Positions 58,530 to 64,000 of a stretch of 64,000 nt of DNA are shown here, piece by piece; within the stretch, counting starts at the first letter, position 1; every line of letters starts with the position of its first letter. The DNA comes from Clytia hemisphaerica. Taxonomy: Eukaryota; Cnidaria; Hydrozoa; Leptothecata; Clytiidae. Location of the stretch: NCBI GenBank assembly GCA_902728285.1, contig CACVBU010001307.1, positions 720,287 through 784,286 of the forward strand, read 5' to 3'. Both the position numbers and the translations under genes were made by a program. The notes under the pieces were generated by a model. That model was given only the letters and a program-made list of their open reading frames with translations. It was not told the DNA's origin and made no database searches.

Positions 58530-58750
58530 TTATTTTATTTTCTTATCTCTGATCCTGTCTTTCTCTTTTCTGACTGTCTGAGTATCTGAGACTTAGTTTC
58601 TCATTTCTGACTGTGTTTTCATACCTGTCAATCATTTGTCCATCAATTTCGACCAACCTAATTTTCGCACCGAGTGGGATTCGAACCATCACCAAAGAAA
58701 TACCTTTTGATTCGGAAGCCAGCGCTCTATCAGGTGAGCCATCGCCGCAC
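58530..58750 (-). mobile_element. tRNA-derived SINE, family B
   Basis: On the minus strand: tRNA-like head with A box GATGGCTCACCTGATAGAGC and B box GGTTCGAATCCCACTC, then an unrelated body (GAAACTAAGTCTCAGATACT, GACAGTCAGAAAAGAG) and an A-rich end near 58530. The body differs from SINE family A, so a second family is present. The head could come from a tRNA with a GGCTTCCGAATC anticodon arm; the fold looks tRNA-like but the element is too long for a tRNA gene. Confidence 0.75.
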
Positions 58751-61700
58751 AGCAAAATCACGCAATTCATAACATATTATATCGAACTGGCAAAAGACGG
58801 GGGTAATGTTATTGTAATATGGGTAAAAGTACCCCTCTTTTAAACCTGACTGAAATTCGAGCCGTTACTAGCAACCCTGCGGGGCCCAAGGCGCCGAGTA
58901 TGCACCCGGCACAGTGACAAGCCGTTACTAGCAACCCTGACCCTACCTAACTGTTAGTTAATCAATTCCAAACAACAAAACCCCCGGAAAGGTGACTATC
59001 AGCATGGAATTATTATAGACACTGGAAAAACAATGAGCTGAATTTTGCCAATTTCTCATGTACAAGCCTTGTCCGCAGTAACGACATTATTGTTCACCCT
59101 CCTTCCACCATTAAATGATTTCTCATAGCATTTTAATTGCATTTCTCATCAAAATACACTTATCCGATTCCCAAATGAGACTTTAAGTTCCCCTCCGAGA
59201 TTCAAACTCATTTAGTTAATTACTAATTATACCTCGTTATGACGTTTTAAATTTCGAGAAAGATGCAAAAACATGCTATGTATAAGAAATTGAATATTGA
59301 CACCAGATATTTTTAAACTTCAACCTAAAAAAGCCACCGTGCCACCACGTGCCACCAAAAGATTTTCATACCACAGTGGAGCTATGAGACTCACGTCTAA
59401 TATATATCAATCTCAGCTCTTCTCGGAGATATATTGGAAAGATATTCCGAATTCAAAATTTCGTGCCATTATAAGCATTTTGTTTGATTTTACTCGACTG
59501 ATGATGTTTTTCTCACACCAGATTTCATAATTGTATTCGCTTGGTATTCTAGCATTTATTTTCAAACTTTTAGCCAGCAAAAGCACGATCAGAAAAAGTT
59601 AGAGAACTTTTTAAAAATAAGAGTATTAATCATTTTTCAAAATCACAGTCCTTCGAGCCGCCATGACAGTTGTCCTTTGCGGACAAAGCTAGAACATCGA
59701 TTGTTTTCTGAAACAATAGAAAGACAATACTCCGCTCTCCACCGTTTCATTCGATGTTTATCCAGAGTCTCTATAATAAATCCATGCTATCAGCGACCCG
59801 TGGATAAAAAAATAAAAAAATGAAAAATAAAAAAATGAAGGTAACTTTGGGTGATCCGATATAACTCTTTCCGATGTGATAAGTCAGTGTAGTACCAAAG
59901 TATTTCCAGTGTAAATCTGTTGCAAGCTTCAATTTCTGTCATTTATTTTTTTAACTCGGCAAATCAAACACATGATTTTCATCAAGGGGATTCTTTTTCT
60001 ACATACTTTGAAGGTTTAAAGCTGTTTGCTCAAGTTTTTGTTTATGTTGAATTTTCTGATATATACTTTTTATTGCTGCTTTTTAAATAGTTTTTGCAAT
60101 AAAAACATATTTTTCTTGTTTGCCTCTAGGGGGATTGATGGTGTTATAATGTTATTGGGATTTGATAAAGTTTTACAAAGTACAGCTACTGTATAAATTT
60201 GATATAAAGACTGGATGCAATCGTGCTTTTTTGGACTTGGACGTGTTTTGTGATAAAGTCGAATCGCAAAAAAATGTTTGGTTCCCGTCATTCTACTTTA
60301 AAAAGTGGGAGTCGTTCGGCCGGTCAGTCGAAAATATTTTTCTGTTAAGAAGCAGCTATACGTCTTGTTGAAAGGGAATTCGTGTGGACTGATCCGAATT
60401 TTAAAATTGAGAAACCGTGGATAAACTGGTGTTTTCGGTTTACTCTCCATTAGCATGCGGCTCTCTACTTCGATTTGAAAACTTTTAAACACAGAGCGTG
60501 CAGAGCAGAGGTCGACAGTGGAAATCCAGCAAAGCAGCGGAAAAGCTTTCCGACTCTCCAGCTCTACCTGCTGACCGTAAATCAGATGATGGGAACCAAA
60601 TGATGACATCACATCTCCTATTATTTGACTTGCAAAATTATGACAAATGGTCTTTGGAATTTGATCATTTATAATTATATTAATATTAATATATACAGTT
60701 CTTGTTGAAATTGATGAAACTATTTTTCACTTAGTTCCGGACGCAGATTGTGTTTTTCTAACCTTTTTTAACCTTGGCACACATTTTGACTGAGTGATGG
60801 AATGGAATGAATGGCGATAACAGTTTATAGATATCTCTTATCAGACTTGCCGAAAGCGGGCTGCCGTCAAGTTACACAACATGCACACTCTCGCCACAAC
60901 TTGCACAGCCATAACAAACAGATCAATCTCTAAAAACGAATACAAGAGCAAGGCGCTTGTGATTGATTTGGCTTGAAATAGAATTTTTTTTTTCAGTTAT
61001 GTTTTGAAATTGTAAGGGTAAGATGTATGTTTGATATGATGTGTTTGTTACAACAAATATTATATAGATTTCTATATATTTTTACATATTTTTTCTTCTT
61101 TCTTAGACTTGAAAATGAAACACAGTTTTCGAAATATATTGTCAAATCAAATTAAATTGTTGGCTACAGATTTATACAATCTGGTCTTCATTTAACATTG
61201 TTTTAAAGTTTAAAAAACACTGCCAGTGCTTGGCACAGAAGAGAGGACTCCCAGTTGAAATTAATTCCTACACCGCTACCCTGTTGAATTTATTTATTAT
61301 GGTTGTGTGTTTATTCCGCCAAGGCGGTAAATCAATCGCCCAAATTCATAGACCAATCAAAAGCGAGTTTAAAGCAAAACGGGGGAAAAATGAGCTTCCC
61401 CGCATAGTTATGAATTTTAAGTTTTGCTTTCGATTATCATTTGCGACCAGCAAAGTCTTCAAGATGGTTGTGTGCATGTTGTGTAACTTGACGGTTACTA
61501 AACTACAAAATTTATTTACCCAGACTGGAGGGGCCATCCATATAGTATATACGTACACAGTGAAGGGGGGAGTTCAGCAAAAGCGTACATCTATTGTTTA
61601 AACAAAGTCATTTCTATTGTTCTCTGCATACAAGGGGGGAGGGGTGTCAAATATTTGGAAAATCTTTGCGTACGTACTATATAGAAAATGCTAAAGAGAA

Positions 61701-64000
61701 GTATACTTTGAGCTTCTCGTGGGGGGGGGGGGGGGGTTGGAGGAGCTCTCAGGCTTGTTTTACATAATTTTAAATCAAGTTATCAAATGTTTCACATTTT
61801 GTACATTATTCAACATATTTAGTCTACTCTGTTTCAGTGCATCTCTTACATCTGTTAACCCACTTATTAAAGCGATCTAGCTAAGCTCTATTGGCTGACC
61901 TTCCAGCCTCGGCTGGTTTATTATATTTTAAAATAATTAAAAAAAATTAAAAAATATATTTTGATTAAAAAAAATAATATTCCTTACAGTACAAAGAAGG
62001 TGTAAATTTCGGAAAATACAAGATATTTGAACAAAGGTAGCACATTTTGGCAATCTTTTAAAAGTTTTGGCTTGTAAGGTTATATTCGTAGAGGGTTTTT
62101 ATCTTCTCCTCATAAAGTGCTCATTATTAAGTTAATAGAGCGTTACTATGCCTTGTAAGGTTAGAAAGTTTAGAAAAATGGGACAGTAAGAGTCGAAGTT
62201 TTGGTCAAACAAAAGGTCGTTTTCATAGATCAAAGGTTTCCCCCTGGAAGCAAATCTTTATATCACACACTGTCTATACATTGAAGAATACTGCTCAAAG
62301 TATGTGCTTGGAAATGGTACCCACAAAAAGATGCCACTATAGTTCTTAAACTTTGTTGTATGTTCAGCAGTGCTACATAAAACGAATGAAAAGTATATCT
62401 ACAAAAAGTCCTATAATATTTATGGCAGTAAACAGTGGTATTTTATGTTTTTGATGTAAAGCCCCTCCCCTCAACTTCAATGGTTGTTTAAGGGGCTTAT
62501 CAATCATAAACATTTGGAGGAAGGGGACTTAAGGAACTTATAAGCATAGCTAAAGAGTTGTTTTTAAGGTTTACTGCTAAAATATTACAGAGTAGATTGT
62601 AGCGGTATGCATAACACCGCGATTGAGTACTGCTACTACCATTAGGGTAACACACTCCAACCAAGCTCCTATCGAAAGATTTAGCTTGGCCGATATTTTG
62701 AAACTGCCCCTAGGGTTTATATAAAGCTCAGTGGAAACAGCCTTAAACCACACTACAGTTAATACATAAACGATTCGTAACCACAGCCACAGACCACAGC
62801 CCATAGTAAACAATGTCTTCCACAATTTACAAGCTCTCCATGACGCGTGATGGGATCAAATGACTCCTTGTATTTCCTATATAAAATTGAAAAAAAAAAA
62901 AAATGAACTAATGAATAATGTTCCATTAGGTGAGACCAATTTGATTAGTTATTTTACGGAACCGACCGACCCTGAAATTCCAAAAATCGAAACATTTATT
63001 TTAGTAGTACATCTTTATTGTCATTGCTTTACAGATTCCCAAATTTTCAAAATTTTGGTAGATTTTCCAAGGGTTTGAGAAATTTATGTTCAATTTTTAA
63101 TTTTATCCATGATTTCCACCTTTTTGTGCCTTTTTATTTTCTATTTCACATTTTTGTGCTGCTTTTATTTTTATTTTTTCGCCGACCGACCGACCCTCAT
63201 TTTTTGGATAGCTTGGCCCGTAAAACAACAGATCGAATTGACCTCGCCTTAAATAACCCTACTGCATAGCAAGTAAAATTTAATCCTTGTATTACACACT
63301 CGGTTGTAATGGATGAAAAATCATTGAAATTATTTTCCAAACAAATGACCCAAAGAACTACTCACCAAATTTCAGACCTCTATACAGCTCTTTGAAGTGT
63401 TTTCGTCATAATAATAATTCTCAAAGACCCACCCACTGGGACCCCTTTCCAACTGGTAAAATTGGCCAAAATATTGTCCCCGGTGGAAAATTACCCTCCA
63501 ATATTTGTCCCCAAAAATAGCATAGTATTTGTGAAATACTATGCTATTTTTACCATCCCCATTGAATTTTCTGACTTGAAAACAAAAGAAATGAAATCCC
63601 CAGCCACAAAGAATATGGGAATATCAATCCCCATCGAGTTTCAGTTTGTTATTTATATCCCCACTGGCTGAAAAAACTCCACTGGGTGTGTGAGAAGGGG
63701 ATGTGTCATAAAAACTCTTACTTTTGGCTTATAAAAGCAATGGTCCTGGAAGGGGATAATCAGATGGTTTGAGATATTTAGATGGCAGAAACCTTCTGTT
63801 AGTAAAACCTCGAACTATTTCTGTGTACAATTTTCCAAAATCCAACGAGATATCAAAATTTGAAATTTTTGAAAACTGGGTTCTTACACGGTTCTTACGT
63901 TGAAATTCGATTGTTTTCATCCTAATAGGCAAAAACTTGTAACTTAAATAATCTCGACTTTGGAAAATAGTTAGGCAAAAATGTTTTGAGATTTTGCTCA

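Larger units (their letters stand above)
54684..64000. other. gene-poor right flank
   Basis: Apart from the KMT5 upstream region, the 55359-56295 transposon and its relative, SINE B and scattered simple repeats, I see no gene. The longest ORFs (61230-61601, 60298-60612 minus) have no recognised motif, no flanking splice signals and ordinary AT-rich composition. 57000-58460, 58960-61700 and 61750-64000 hold AT-rich sequence with G-runs (61719-61737) and a perfect hairpin at 63513-63551. Confidence 0.5.

Noticed and set aside
61230-61601. 123-residue ORF near the right end
   Set aside because: No recognisable domain, no splice signals that extend it, composition like surrounding non-coding DNA.

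Overview
The window is nuclear DNA from an invertebrate animal. Evidence: about 36% GC by eye, genes split into many short exons with GT-AG introns, tRNA-derived SINEs, very dense short inverted-repeat transposons, and four genes with clear metazoan orthologues. The Wnt co-receptor LRP5/6 and a testis-specific-type kinase fix it as animal. A decayed copy of an uncharacterised protein family that I associate with cnidarian, sponge and mollusc genomes hints at an early-branching or lophotrochozoan lineage, but the species cannot be settled from sequence alone.

Layout: (1) 1-6771, no recognisable gene, several MITEs and one SINE. (2) 6772-11908, plus strand: a complete 11-exon alpha-tubulin N-acetyltransferase (ATAT1/MEC-17). 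(3) 11909-13573: convergent intergenic space filled by a nested palindromic transposon. (4) 13574-15955, minus strand: a 3-exon TSSK-family serine/threonine kinase. (5) 18506-40274, minus strand: a complete 15-exon LRP5/6 (Arrow) Wnt co-receptor with signal peptide, four YWTD propeller/EGF units, three LDLa repeats, one membrane span and PPPSP phospho-motifs. Its 7-kb first intron and 4.2-kb last intron are loaded with repeats. (6) 44024-54683, minus strand: a 7-exon KMT5B/C (SUV4-20) histone H4K20 methyltransferase with a 20-nt micro-exon encoding the catalytic CRPNC cluster. (7) 54684-64000: mostly repeats, a second SINE family, and no recognisable gene.

The four genes were assembled by reading splice sites and phases by hand; every junction used keeps frame and joins conserved family sequence. 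They are not an operon. ATAT1 (axonemal and neuronal microtubule acetylation) and a TSSK (sperm-associated kinase family) are convergent neighbours, and LRP5/6 and KMT5 follow the kinase on the same strand.

The most unusual feature is the repeat landscape. Many mobile elements with terminal inverted repeats and target-site duplications (TA, 6 bp or 9 bp) have interiors built from iterations of a short word that is also in their own terminus (GATCGAT, GTAACG, AAGAAC, AAGGAAC, ATAAGC, GCCGAC, AACTCG). Several of these elements lie next to splice sites or supply the first AATAAA downstream of a gene.
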